Source of the DNA: PWND01 sp964601515
GTDB lineage: Bacteria; Bacteroidota; Bacteroidia; Bacteroidales; UBA7960
DNA: 24,220 bases
Assembly: GCA_964601515.1 (NCBI GenBank)
Contig: CAZRNU010000038.1
Coordinates: 1 to 24,220 of the forward strand
Reading direction: 5' to 3'
The position numbers and the translations under genes are program-made. The notes under the pieces were generated by a model. The model did no database searches. It saw nothing but the letters and a program-made list of their open reading frames with translations, and was not told the DNA's origin. Shown here one piece after another: positions 1-7,740 of the stretch; positions within the stretch are counted from its first letter, which is position 1; the number at the start of each line of letters is the position of its first letter.

Positions 1-1
1 A

Positions 2-139
2 ACAAAAAAACATTCCGGATTAGGAATCAGGAACCTGATAAGCAAGGTTAAATCATTAAATGGCATTGTTATTTTTTCTGAAAGTAAAGGGTTTTATACA
101 AAAATAGAAGTTCCATTAGAGCGAAATGGTCGCGATTAA
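2..139 (+). CDS. C-terminal end of a sensor histidine kinase (partial, 5' end outside window)
   Basis: The window opens inside a reading frame that runs 45 codons to a TAA at 137-139. The visible residues include SGLGIRNLISKVKSLNG, then a beta-strand pair ending TKIEVPLE. This is the G2 box and last strands of a HATPase_c domain of the NarX/DegS (HisKA_3) type, in which GLGI/L-x-N-L-I-x-R-V is typical. The kinase would autophosphorylate and pass phosphate to a NarL-type regulator, and exactly such a regulator follows at 306. The 166-bp gap between them (140-305) is very AT-rich and shows no gene, so the pair may not share one transcript. The domain call rests on a short tail, but the match in order and spacing is good. 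The sensor part cannot be seen. Confidence 0.75.
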   Translation, partial: TKKHSGLGIRNLISKVKSLNGIVIFSESKGFYTKIEVPLERNGRD

Positions 140-305
140 TAAATTGAGCAAAATAACAATGTTAATAAATTAAACGCCTAATAATCAATATTAATAGTCT
201 TTATATGATATGCAATATTAAAACAGTGTTAAAACCCTAGGCAATCATTATTAACTCTCAATAAATTAATATTTTTACACTTGTTAAAACAAAAAAAACA
301 ATACA

Positions 306-956
306 ATGCTCTCAAAAGTCTTTGTTGTTGATGATCATGTTATTTTCAGAAATGGTTTAAAAGATTTGCTAAAAGAAATCAATAATGTCGAAGTAATTGG
401 AGAAGCTTCAGATGGAAATGAGTTCTTGAGTAAATGTAAAGAAAATGCACCTGATATTGTTTTCATGGATATCAGAATGCCGGGCATGAATGGTATTGAG
501 GCCACAAAGAAAGCAAAAGAACTTTTTCCAAACATCAAAATTATTGGCCTTAGTATGTTCGACGATTTTGAATATCTGGATGAATTGATAGATGCCGGTG
601 CTGTTGGCTATATGCTAAAGAACATAGGCAAAGCCGAGCTTGAAAATGCTATTTCAAGCGTACTTGCAGACAGTGCTTTTTTTTGCGACAATATGGTAAA
701 AGTTGCTCTTCATAAAATGAATTCCACTAAAAAGAGCCGGGGTAATCAAAAGATTATTAATTCTATTTCAAAGCGCGAATTGGAAGTTTTGAAATTTATC
801 TGTTTAGGATTATCTGCAAAAGAAATTTCACAGCAATTATTTATAAGCCCTCGCACTGTAGAAGGACATAGAAACAACATGCTCAAAAAAACCGGCCTTA
901 GCACCACTACTGCCCTAGTAAGTTTTGCGATAAACAACAATATCGTCAGAACATAG
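306..956 (+). CDS. NarL/LuxR-family response regulator (REC-HTH)
   Basis: This 216-residue protein has the normal length and order for a NarL-type regulator. Residues 1-120 are a receiver with the acidic pair D9 D10, phosphoacceptor D55 in IVFMDIRMPGMNG, S83 in the switch position and K105. Residues about 153-214 are a LuxR-type helix-turn-helix (SKRELEVLKFICLGLSAKEI, then SPRTVEGHRNNMLKKTGL). When phosphorylated it should dimerise and bind DNA as a transcription factor. The adjacent upstream gene ends as a HisKA_3 kinase, the usual partner. Its targets are not visible. No Shine-Dalgarno sequence precedes the ATG; the upstream 15 bases are A-rich. It may have nothing to do with the che genes downstream, from which a 325-bp gap separates it. 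Confidence 0.92.
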   Translation: MLSKVFVVDDHVIFRNGLKDLLKEINNVEVIGEASDGNEFLSKCKENAPDIVFMDIRMPGMNGIEATKKAKELFPNIKIIGLSMFDDFEYLDELIDAGAVGYMLKNIGKAELENAISSVLADSAFFCDNMVKVALHKMNSTKKSRGNQKIINSISKRELEVLKFICLGLSAKEISQQLFISPRTVEGHRNNMLKKTGLSTTTALVSFAINNNIVRT

Positions 957-1281
957 TTCAAATACTTTTGAATACCCTGTGTAAATATTATGCAACAAAA
1001 TGCTACAGTAAATTTGAATCAATCTATACAATCCATTCTATCTATTCAATTTATACAATCCATTGAATCCGGACAATCTATTAACTCTGCATTAGTCTAT
1101 AGGTTTGTAAAAATCCGGGAAAAATGACCCAACCTAATTTACCTATAATAATCAGGTAATTATACCTAATATCAAATAGTATTCTTACCGCAACTACTTC
1201 AGTTTGAAAATAGTTGTTTTGTTAAATGATTGTTTCATCTGATTTCAATTATTTAAGTTAACTATTTCCAAAACAGAACAT
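957..1281. other. Intergenic gap without a recognisable gene
   Basis: No convincing coding frame lies on either strand. The gap holds the 9-bp tandem array annotated separately (1020-1082). It also holds a small cluster of inverted words at 1139-1167: TTACCT (1139-1144) is complementary to AGGTAA (1154-1159), and AGGTA (1154-1158) faces TACCT (1163-1167) across four bases. These words could form alternative small hairpins or an operator, but chance is not excluded. The promoter for the che module starting at 1282 would be expected here. I could not place a clear Bacteroidota -33/-7 pair (TTG then TAnnTTTG) at a sensible distance from the start. Confidence 0.6.
1020..1082. repeat. Degenerate 9-bp tandem array, seven units, with 27-bp higher-order period
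   Basis: The stretch can be cut into seven consecutive 9-mers: CAATCTATA, CAATCCATT, CTATCTATT, CAATTTATA, CAATCCATT, GAATCCGGA, CAATCTATT. The consensus is close to CAATCTATT. Units 1-2 and 4-5 repeat as a pair, so 17 of the first 18 bases of the 27-bp blocks at 1020 and 1047 are identical. The array lies in the gap upstream of the che module. Function is unknown. Confidence 0.7.
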
Positions 1282-3120
1282 ATGCGACACAAGAATATAG
1301 CTAAGAATACCGAAGAAACTCAGAAACTCCTGTCTGAGGTTCTTGAAATTTTTTCTCAAATAGACCTGAAAATTATTGATTTACATAAATGCTCCTCTGA
1401 TGATTTTCTCTCGCTAAACGGAGCATTAAAGGAAAATTACAAAAAAGCAACATTGATAATTGAAAAGGCAAATACAACCTATGACAAAATAGGAGATTCG
1501 GGCAACCTAAGCACAATAAAACTCTCAAAGCATTTAATCATAAAGCTTAATTATCAACTTGATTCAATAGGAAAAAAGTTGGATATTTCGTTAGATTATC
1601 TTGAAAGTGTGTTGGCAAACCTCACTATGCTTCCTATACCCCTAAACAACTTTTTACAAAATTTATCAGTATTAAAGCTTGTTTTCTCAAATATTAAGCT
1701 AACAAATTCATTTTTCGACACACAAAGCTCAAGTTTCAACAAAGAAGAAAGTCAGAAAATTGAAGATGCAATAAACAAGATAAAAACTGATTGTCAGCCT
1801 GTTGAAGAACAAATTTCAACATTTCAAACAAAAATTAAAGCAATTTATGATTCTTTATTTTTATTCAGGTCAAAAAAGATATGCATTTTATCAAAAGTTT
1901 TGGAAAAGATATTCCATGACCTTGACATTATAGAAAAGCACAATAACAATGCATTAGAAAGTAAAGAACATATTACTGTTTTGGCAAAACAATGCTCCGA
2001 CAATATAGAAAGTATAATTACAAACTTACAATACCATGATATTATAAGACAAAAAATGGAGCATGTTCAAAAGTCACATCAAATGATTATAGGCAATCTA
2101 AACAAAATAGATAATGTTAATGATGCTGATATTTGTGAAGAAAAGCTTTTGTCTTATGTTGTTCAAATACCCCAAATATCTGAGATACAAACAGCCCAAT
2201 TGCTGCATGCCAACAATGAGTTTCAACATGCAATTGATCAGATTACCGGAAAAATGAATGAGATTGGGCAAAATATGAGACAAACCGCCCGCATTTATAA
2301 TTCACTGTCAACATATAAATACCAGGAAGAGGAAGTCAGTTTAGAATCTATAGACCATGCTTTTAATAATTTAAACCAAGAAATTGAAGAGTGCAGTAAT
2401 AGTATTGAAAAAATCAGTTTGGAAGTTGCTGCCATCTTTAATGCCATTCTTCATTTGAAAGAAAGTATGACTAATCTCGACTTACTTGACAATTCAATAG
2501 AAAACCTGGTTTTAGACAAAATTAACAATAACAATTTGATTAGCAGCGACAGCACAGAAACTGCAAATCAAGCCCAGCAGTTGTTTAAATTGTATGCCGA
2601 CAATCGATTCGAGAAAAGTAAATTAAAAGAATTGGTAAAACAAACAATTGAGCTTTTGGCGAGAGTGAATGTTGTAACAGCTCAAATGTATAATAGTGAT
2701 AAACATGGATTCATCGGACTTAGAAGCTTTTCTGATAAGTCATACAACAACGTTATCAATATCAAAGATGTTGATAAATATATTAATGCCAGCAACGAAA
2801 TAATACAATCAAACAGTCTTGAAATTATTCAAAAAAACAAAGATGCTGTAAAGGAGGCTAAGTACTATAAATACTTCGAAGTTTCAATCGATGAAATAAT
2901 TCAAAACTTTAATAAAATAAGGGACATTGTAATTAATGGAAAACTTGCGGATATAAAAATTTCAGATTCTGCAAATAGTCTAAAACAAATCGAAGAATAT
3001 TATACAATGAAAACCGAAAGAATAGTTCACAACAATACTATAGCAAGCATATTAGATAACAGGCATACAACTATAGATAAAGACGAAGATAATCAAGGTA
3101 ATGATGTTGAGTTCTTTTAG
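1282..3120 (+). CDS. Soluble helical protein of the che module; candidate CheZ-like CheY phosphatase
   Basis: This 612-residue protein has no signal peptide or membrane segment and is rich in predicted helix (long runs of I, L, K, E, N, Q with few Pro or Gly). I do not recognise a named family over its whole length. Residues 249-266 read LQYHDIIRQKMEHVQKSH. In CheZ the catalytic helix contains QDFQDLTGQ, where the Asp and Gln four residues apart (D143 and Q147 in E. coli) dephosphorylate CheY. Here D253 and Q257 have the same spacing in a similar setting. The C-terminus (GNDVEFF) is acidic then aromatic, loosely like the CheY-binding tail of CheZ. Two cheY genes and cheA follow at once, after the STAS gene. 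The phosphatase role is inference from one motif plus context. The same kind of motif also occurs in other chemotaxis-related helical proteins, so a receptor-like or scaffold role is possible. Confidence 0.45.
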   Translation: MRHKNIAKNTEETQKLLSEVLEIFSQIDLKIIDLHKCSSDDFLSLNGALKENYKKATLIIEKANTTYDKIGDSGNLSTIKLSKHLIIKLNYQLDSIGKKLDISLDYLESVLANLTMLPIPLNNFLQNLSVLKLVFSNIKLTNSFFDTQSSSFNKEESQKIEDAINKIKTDCQPVEEQISTFQTKIKAIYDSLFLFRSKKICILSKVLEKIFHDLDIIEKHNNNALESKEHITVLAKQCSDNIESIITNLQYHDIIRQKMEHVQKSHQMIIGNLNKIDNVNDADICEEKLLSYVVQIPQISEIQTAQLLHANNEFQHAIDQITGKMNEIGQNMRQTARIYNSLSTYKYQEEEVSLESIDHAFNNLNQEIEECSNSIEKISLEVAAIFNAILHLKESMTNLDLLDNSIENLVLDKINNNNLISSDSTETANQAQQLFKLYADNRFEKSKLKELVKQTIELLARVNVVTAQMYNSDKHGFIGLRSFSDKSYNNVINIKDVDKYINASNEIIQSNSLEIIQKNKDAVKEAKYYKYFEVSIDEIIQNFNKIRDIVINGKLADIKISDSANSLKQIEEYYTMKTERIVHNNTIASILDNRHTTIDKDEDNQGNDVEFF

Positions 3121-3154
3121 ATAAAGGAAATAATCAATAGTAAAATTCAGATTT

Positions 3155-3472
3155 ATGAAACAGTTTAAATGCACAACAGAGAAACTTCAAGACGATAAGG
3201 GTGAATTATTAAATATTACCCTATCCGGTAGCCTTACGCTTCAAAGTGCAAGTGATATAAAAAAAGCACTGTCAGAAATAAAAGGCAGCTTTGAATCTTT
3301 AATTATAAAGACAAAAGAAGTAGATAGCATTGATATTTCTTTTATTCAAATAGTTGAAGCGTACAGAAAAACTAAAGTAAGTGAAGGGGTAAATGTGAAA
3401 ATTATTATGGATTTGCCATATAATGCAAAAACACTATTGGCAAACGCCGGGATTGCCTATCCTAGTAAGTAA
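3155..3472 (+). CDS. Small STAS-domain protein
   Basis: The protein has 105 residues, the size of a single STAS domain (anti-sigma-factor-antagonist fold). It shows the strand LLNITLSGSLTLQSA, a helix with KKALSEIK, the strand ESLIIKTKEVDSID, a helix ISFIQIVEAYRK, the strand VNVKIIMDLP and a last helix AKTLLANAGI. In SpoIIAA the phosphorylated Ser directly follows Asp (DSSG). Here the corresponding stretch is D60-I61-S62-F63, so the classical site is Ile and only the next position is Ser. It probably acts as a protein-protein docking module in this signalling unit. It lies 34 bp after the 612-residue protein and 74 bp before the first cheY. The link to chemotaxis is by position only. Confidence 0.75.
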   Translation: MKQFKCTTEKLQDDKGELLNITLSGSLTLQSASDIKKALSEIKGSFESLIIKTKEVDSIDISFIQIVEAYRKTKVSEGVNVKIIMDLPYNAKTLLANAGIAYPSK

Positions 3473-3488
3473 GTCGAGAGTCGAAAGT
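3473..3488. repeat. Two 7-bp units GTCGARA
   Basis: GTCGAGA (3473-3479) is followed directly by GTCGAAA (3480-3486) and GT, starting on the base after the STAS stop codon. Two copies alone would not be notable, but other gaps in the window also show a 7-bp period. Confidence 0.45.
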
Positions 3489-3513
3489 GGACAATTAAAA
3501 TGTATAGTCATAA

Positions 3514-3530
3514 TAAATAAATAAATAAAT
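3514..3530. repeat. (TAAA)4 microsatellite before cheY1
   Basis: Four TAAA units plus a T lie 16 bases upstream of the cheY1 start codon. The run puts stop codons in all + strand frames and makes the translation-initiation region A-rich and unstructured, as is usual for Bacteroidota starts. Confidence 0.6.
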
Positions 3531-3546
3531 CGGAAATTTAAAGATT

Positions 3547-3912
3547 ATGGAAAGAACAATATTAATAGTAGATGATTCAGAAAGCATTAGAGAGGTAGTG
3601 ATTTTTACACTTGAAAAAGCTGGATATAATGTTCTCTCGGGCGCAGATGGAACAGATGCTGTAAAGTTTCTTGATGGAAGACATATAGATTTGATTATTA
3701 CAGATTTGCATATGCCTTTAATGAATGGAATCGAATTAATAAAGGAAGTTAGGAAGATTGATACATATAAATTCACGCCAATTCTATATCTAACAACGGA
3801 GTCGCAACACAGTAAAAAAATGGAAGCAAAAGAAGCAGGTGCAACAGGTTGGATTGTTAAGCCATTTATGCCGGATAAACTTATTTCAGCCATTAGTAAA
3901 ATACTTAAGTAG
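3547..3912 (+). CDS. cheY: CheY-like single-domain response regulator (copy 1)
   Basis: This is a 121-residue stand-alone receiver. Key residues are D9 D10, phosphoacceptor D53 (LIITDLHMPLMNG), T83 of the TTES switch and K105 (WIVKPF). It should accept phosphate from the CheA two genes downstream and carry the signal to the motor or to another target. It has no output domain. Its nearest relative in the window is the next gene, with 89 of 121 residues identical and no gaps, so the two arose by tandem duplication. Most differences fall on surface positions such as 23-28, 45-46 and 70-73, while the phosphorylation site and the MEAKEAGATGWIVKPF segment are unchanged. The start ATG has no Shine-Dalgarno sequence. 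Confidence 0.93.
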   Translation: MERTILIVDDSESIREVVIFTLEKAGYNVLSGADGTDAVKFLDGRHIDLIITDLHMPLMNGIELIKEVRKIDTYKFTPILYLTTESQHSKKMEAKEAGATGWIVKPFMPDKLISAISKILK

Positions 3913-3914
3913 TT

Positions 3915-3928
3915 GAAAGTTAAAAGTT
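3915..3928. repeat. Two 7-bp units RAAAGTT
   Basis: GAAAGTT (3915-3921) and AAAAGTT (3922-3928) follow the cheY1 stop. AAAAGTT is the reverse complement of the AACTTTT unit that is repeated at 17224-17271. Confidence 0.5.
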
Positions 3929-3955
3929 ATTTAACATTAAAATCGCACATATTAC

Positions 3956-3975
3956 ATCGCAAATCGTAAATCAAA
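3956..3975. repeat. 7-bp units ATCGYAA, with a 15-base word shared with the gap before 11647
   Basis: ATCGCAA (3956-3962) and ATCGTAA (3963-3969) are followed by a partial unit. The 15-base word AAATCGTAAATCAAA at 3961-3975 is found again at 11627-11641. Both copies end exactly 5 bases before an ATG (3981 and 11647). Confidence 0.65.
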
Positions 3976-3980
3976 GTATT

Positions 3981-4346
3981 ATGGAAAAGACAATCGTAAT
4001 TGTTGATGATTCTGAAAGCATCTTGGAGGTAGTCAGCTTTACACTATCAAATGCCGGACACAAAGTATTGTCGGCAGCAGATGGGAAGGATGCATTAAAG
4101 TATTTCGATGGCAGCAAAATTGATCTGCTGGTAACCGATCTTCACATGCCTGTTATGAATGGGATTGAGCTTATTAAGGAAGTTAGAAACAAGGAAGATT
4201 ACAAGTTTACCCCTATTCTGTTTTTAACAACAGAATCTCAACAAGCAAAAAAAATGGAAGCAAAAGAAGCCGGAGCAACAGGTTGGATAGTAAAACCTTT
4301 TGTGCCTGAAAAATTACTTGCAGCAATTAGTAAAGTGGTTAGATAG
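3981..4346 (+). CDS. cheY: CheY-like single-domain response regulator (copy 2)
   Basis: A 121-residue receiver with D9 D10, phosphoacceptor D53 (LLVTDLHMPVMNG), T83 and K105. It is the tandem paralogue of the gene at 3547. Its stop TAG (4344-4346) is followed without any spacer by the ATG of cheA, so translation of the two is probably coupled and this copy is the more likely stoichiometric partner of CheA. Whether the two copies differ in function, for example one signalling and the other acting as a phosphate sink, cannot be told from sequence. No Shine-Dalgarno sequence is present. Confidence 0.93.
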   Translation: MEKTIVIVDDSESILEVVSFTLSNAGHKVLSAADGKDALKYFDGSKIDLLVTDLHMPVMNGIELIKEVRNKEDYKFTPILFLTTESQQAKKMEAKEAGATGWIVKPFVPEKLLAAISKVVR

Positions 4347-6422
4347 ATGGAACAGTTTAAAAAGAAATTTCTGGAAGAAGCATCAGACCTTATAAATAAT
4401 CTGGAGAAAGCCTTATTGGTGCTTGAGGAAAATCCTGACGATAAATCAATAATCGAAGAGGTCTTTCGAATTATGCACTCTCTTAAAGGAGGAAGCAGCA
4501 TGTTTGGATTCCACAAAATGGATGCATTCACTCACGACCTTGAAACTATTTATGACCTTGTCAGAAATAACCAGCTCAAGATTAGCAGGGATATCTTGGA
4601 TATTACTCTGGAAGCAGTGGACCACCTCAAAATATTACTTGAAAATGGAGATGAGTTAAATTCAGAAGATCTAAAAACACATAATGTTTTGTTGAACAGA
4701 ATTAATTCCTTTGTAGCTGAGAGCAGTGAAGAGAAAAAGGCGATAGTCTCCACACAACAAACTGTTTTAGAAACTAACAATGGTACAAATATAGACAAGG
4801 CACCCACGTACTATATAACAGTAAAACCAAGCCAAGAGATCTTTAACAATGGCACAAACCCTCTACTACTTATTGATGAATTACATACATTAGGGCATTG
4901 CAAAGCATTTATAAAAACTAATGAAATCTCTGATTTAAAAAGCCTTAATCCCGAAAAATGCTATTGTTCCTGGGAAGTGCTTCTAGCAACAACAAAAACC
5001 ACGGATGATATAAAAGATGTATTCATATTTGTTGAAGATACCTGTGAGGTTGAAATCACAAAAATATCAGATATTAATGTTTTAGCTAAAACCAGTTTTG
5101 TAAATGAAATTGGAAAAGTTATTTCCCCCTACTCTTTCTCAGATAAAAATAAATTAAAAGAAATTGCGCAAAACACTGAATCTCAGGAACAGAAAAATGA
5201 TTCAATAGATGAGTCTGAGGTTGAAAAAGAAGGAATCTCTTTATCAAAAAAAACCACAATAAATAATATTAGAGTAGCATCCGGCAAACTTGATGACCTA
5301 ATGAATCTGGTAAGTGAGCTCATAACTACTCAAGCCAGCCTTAGTCTTTTTGCCGAAAATAACAGCAATCCTGAATTGTCAGGTATAGCTGAAAATATCG
5401 AAAAAATATCCAGACAACTTAGAGATAACACTTTTGAAATATGTCTTATCCCTATAGACACTATTATGATAAGGTTCAAACGACTTGTTAGAGACCTATC
5501 ATCATCTATGCAAAAAGACATACAATTTATAGCTGAAGGCACTGAAACTGAACTGGATAAAAGTATTATCGAAGGTCTTACAGAGCCTATTATGCATATA
5601 TTCAGGAATGCCATTGACCATGGTATTGAAAGTGCTGAAGAGCGTTTAAAGAAAGGCAAACCAAAACAAGGAACAATTGCTCTGAAAGCATTTTATTCGG
5701 GCACAAATGTTTTTATACAAATTAAAGACGATGGAAGAGGGCTTGATGCCGAAAAAATTCGCGAGAAGGCAGTCAATAGAGGGTTTATTACACCTGAAGC
5801 AAATCTTTCATATAAAGAAATTCTAAATCTGATTTTTTTACCTGGATTTTCAACAGCAGCTAAGGTTACTGAAGTGAGTGGCAGAGGAGTTGGTTTAGAT
5901 GTAGTTGTTAAAAAGATATCTGAAATTAGAGGTGAAGTTGAAATTGAATCTCAATTAGGTGTAGGTACTACTATAACTATCAAGCTACCGCTAACAATGT
6001 CTATCATAGACGGCTTATTGGTGAAAATCGGAAAAACATTTTTTGTAATTCCGCTTTCCTCTGTTGATAAGTGCTTTGAAAAAACAACTGAAGAAATTAA
6101 CAAGATTTTCAACAATAAAATAATTCTTGATGGAAATCTGATTCCTTTTGTCAACCTAAGAAAAGAATTTGACATTAACACAAAGTGCCCCTCTACTCAG
6201 CAAATAATAAGAGTAAACTATGATGATTATAAAGTAGGGCTATCTGTTGACAGAGTGGTTGGCGAGTATCAGGCTGTTATAAAACCCCTAGGAAGACTTT
6301 ACAATGATGTCGAGATAGTGTCAGGCGCGACAATTCTTGGCGATGGAACAATTGCACTTGTTGTTGATACAGGAAAAATTATAAGCTCATACGAAAGAGA
6401 GGCCTTGCTTAACAGAAAGTAA
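4347..6422 (+). CDS. cheA: Chemotaxis histidine kinase CheA
   Basis: The protein has 691 residues with the full CheA order. The Hpt domain covers residues 1-120, with phosphoacceptor H44 in RIMHSLKGGSSMFG. A P2-like alpha/beta domain lies at about 154-240 (from YYITVKPS to VEITKI). An acidic linker is followed by the P3 dimerisation helices at about 305-370 (RVASGKLDDLMNLVSELITT). The P4 ATPase carries N box HIFRNAIDHG (417-426), G1 DDGRGLD (461-467), the FLPGFST loop (497-503) and G2 GRGVGLD (512-518). P5, a CheW-like coupling domain, covers about 550-685. It should autophosphorylate at H44 under receptor and CheW control and feed CheY1, CheY2 and CheB. All catalytic motifs are present. The gene starts on the base after the cheY2 stop. 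There is no CheC or CheX phosphatase gene in view. Confidence 0.96.
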   Translation: MEQFKKKFLEEASDLINNLEKALLVLEENPDDKSIIEEVFRIMHSLKGGSSMFGFHKMDAFTHDLETIYDLVRNNQLKISRDILDITLEAVDHLKILLENGDELNSEDLKTHNVLLNRINSFVAESSEEKKAIVSTQQTVLETNNGTNIDKAPTYYITVKPSQEIFNNGTNPLLLIDELHTLGHCKAFIKTNEISDLKSLNPEKCYCSWEVLLATTKTTDDIKDVFIFVEDTCEVEITKISDINVLAKTSFVNEIGKVISPYSFSDKNKLKEIAQNTESQEQKNDSIDESEVEKEGISLSKKTTINNIRVASGKLDDLMNLVSELITTQASLSLFAENNSNPELSGIAENIEKISRQLRDNTFEICLIPIDTIMIRFKRLVRDLSSSMQKDIQFIAEGTETELDKSIIEGLTEPIMHIFRNAIDHGIESAEERLKKGKPKQGTIALKAFYSGTNVFIQIKDDGRGLDAEKIREKAVNRGFITPEANLSYKEILNLIFLPGFSTAAKVTEVSGRGVGLDVVVKKISEIRGEVEIESQLGVGTTITIKLPLTMSIIDGLLVKIGKTFFVIPLSSVDKCFEKTTEEINKIFNNKIILDGNLIPFVNLRKEFDINTKCPSTQQIIRVNYDDYKVGLSVDRVVGEYQAVIKPLGRLYNDVEIVSGATILGDGTIALVVDTGKIISSYEREALLNRK

Positions 6423-6454
6423 TTATGATATTTTTAAAACCTATTGAAGACATT

Positions 6455-7702
6455 ATGAAAGCAATTATTAAAATTATTACATCCATATTAATACTTTCCT
6501 TAAGTATTACAACAACTTGGGGGCAGTTCTCCCTAAACGGAGAAATAAAACCAAAGGCAGAATACAGAGACGGATACAAAACTTTACCGTCAGAAAATAC
6601 AAATCCTGCAGGATTTGTCGGACAGCGCACAAGACTTTATCTTGATTACAAATATGCAGGTGTCAAAACTAAAGTTTCTTTGCAAGATGTTAGAATTTGG
6701 GGGCAAGAATTGCAGAAAGAACATAACCCTTCTTTGGCTCTGCATGAAGCATGGTTGGAATTGCTTTTCAACGACAGCCTTTCCTTAAAAGCAGGTCGAC
6801 AAGAGATACAATATGACAACCAAAGGTTTTTCTCAATAAATAATTTCAACCTAAGCGGACAAAAGCATGATGCAGTTTTATTGAAAAGCAAATCTATTCT
6901 GGGTGATATTCATTTTGGAAATGCATATAATCAGTCGGGCTATAATACATTTGGGTCAGATTATTTAATCAACAATTACAAATTTCTGAGCTACTTGTGG
7001 TATAAAGTTAATCTGGGAGATAAAACTTCGCTATCTATAACAGCAATCGCAGATGGATATGAGAAACCAACAAACCCAAATATACTTTATGTAAGAGGCA
7101 CATATTCTGCTTTCTTTAATTATAATATCGGGAATGCATACATAACAATAAATCCCGCTGTTCAAAACGGTAAAACTAAATACGGGCAAGATATCAGTGC
7201 TTTTTATTCACTTATAGAATTATCAGCTAGCATGGGATCTAAATACAAGTATAAAATTGGGGGCGAGTACTTCTCCGGAAAAGATCATACAATCACTGAT
7301 GATAACGTTTTTAGAAGTTTCGACCCAACATACGGTGCATCTCATTCTTTTAATGGATATATGGATTATTTCACTTATCCTGCTCATACAAAATATGCCG
7401 GACTCATTAACCCTTATTTGAAAAACAGCTTTAAAACCACTGAAAAAAGTAATCTGTCTGTAGATCTTCATCTGTTTTTCCTTAGCAACAATTATGTATA
7501 TGAAAATAATGTAATTGATAAATATTTGGGAACTGAGATTGACTTAACATATAATTACAAATTCAATGAAATTGCTCAAATTACTGCCGGATATTCAACT
7601 ATGTTTGGCTCAGAGTCTATGCAGATAGTAAAAGGCGGGAATAAAGATAAATGGGCTCATTGGGCTTATTTAATGATAACGGTAAAACCCAAATTTTTAT
7701 AA
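6455..7702 (+). CDS. Outer-membrane beta-barrel protein, alginate-export-like
   Basis: The frame is open from 6425, but I place the start at the ATG at 6455 because it gives a clean signal peptide (MKAIIKIITSILILSLS, cut probable after TTTWG). The mature protein of about 390 residues alternates polar and aromatic strands. It contains GQRTRLYLDYKYAGVKTKVS, LHEAWLEL, SLKAGRQEIQYDNQRFFS and LKSKSILGDIHFGNAYNQSG, a pattern I recognise from the Alginate_exp type of porin-like barrels in Bacteroidota. It ends with AYLMITVKPKFL, a typical last strand. Its natural substrate is not known; despite the family name these are often general porins. It has no evident link to chemotaxis and separates cheA from cheW. 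Next to it lies a decayed barrel-gene tail, which suggests the block was inserted. Confidence 0.8.
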   Translation: MKAIIKIITSILILSLSITTTWGQFSLNGEIKPKAEYRDGYKTLPSENTNPAGFVGQRTRLYLDYKYAGVKTKVSLQDVRIWGQELQKEHNPSLALHEAWLELLFNDSLSLKAGRQEIQYDNQRFFSINNFNLSGQKHDAVLLKSKSILGDIHFGNAYNQSGYNTFGSDYLINNYKFLSYLWYKVNLGDKTSLSITAIADGYEKPTNPNILYVRGTYSAFFNYNIGNAYITINPAVQNGKTKYGQDISAFYSLIELSASMGSKYKYKIGGEYFSGKDHTITDDNVFRSFDPTYGASHSFNGYMDYFTYPAHTKYAGLINPYLKNSFKTTEKSNLSVDLHLFFLSNNYVYENNVIDKYLGTEIDLTYNYKFNEIAQITAGYSTMFGSESMQIVKGGNKDKWAHWAYLMITVKPKFL

Positions 7703-7740
7703 ATACATAATAGTATGATAGCAAAAAACCAAATAAGTAA

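Noticed and set aside
963..970. TACTTTTG, a match to the Bacteroidota -7 element TAnnTTTG
   Set aside because: It lies just after the stop of the NarL-type gene, over 300 bp from the next start, and no TTG is found at the proper -33 distance. Such a match is expected by chance in AT-rich DNA.
6425..6454. Ten-residue N-terminal extension of the barrel protein
   Set aside because: Starting at 6455 puts the signal peptide at the N-terminus, where it must be for export.
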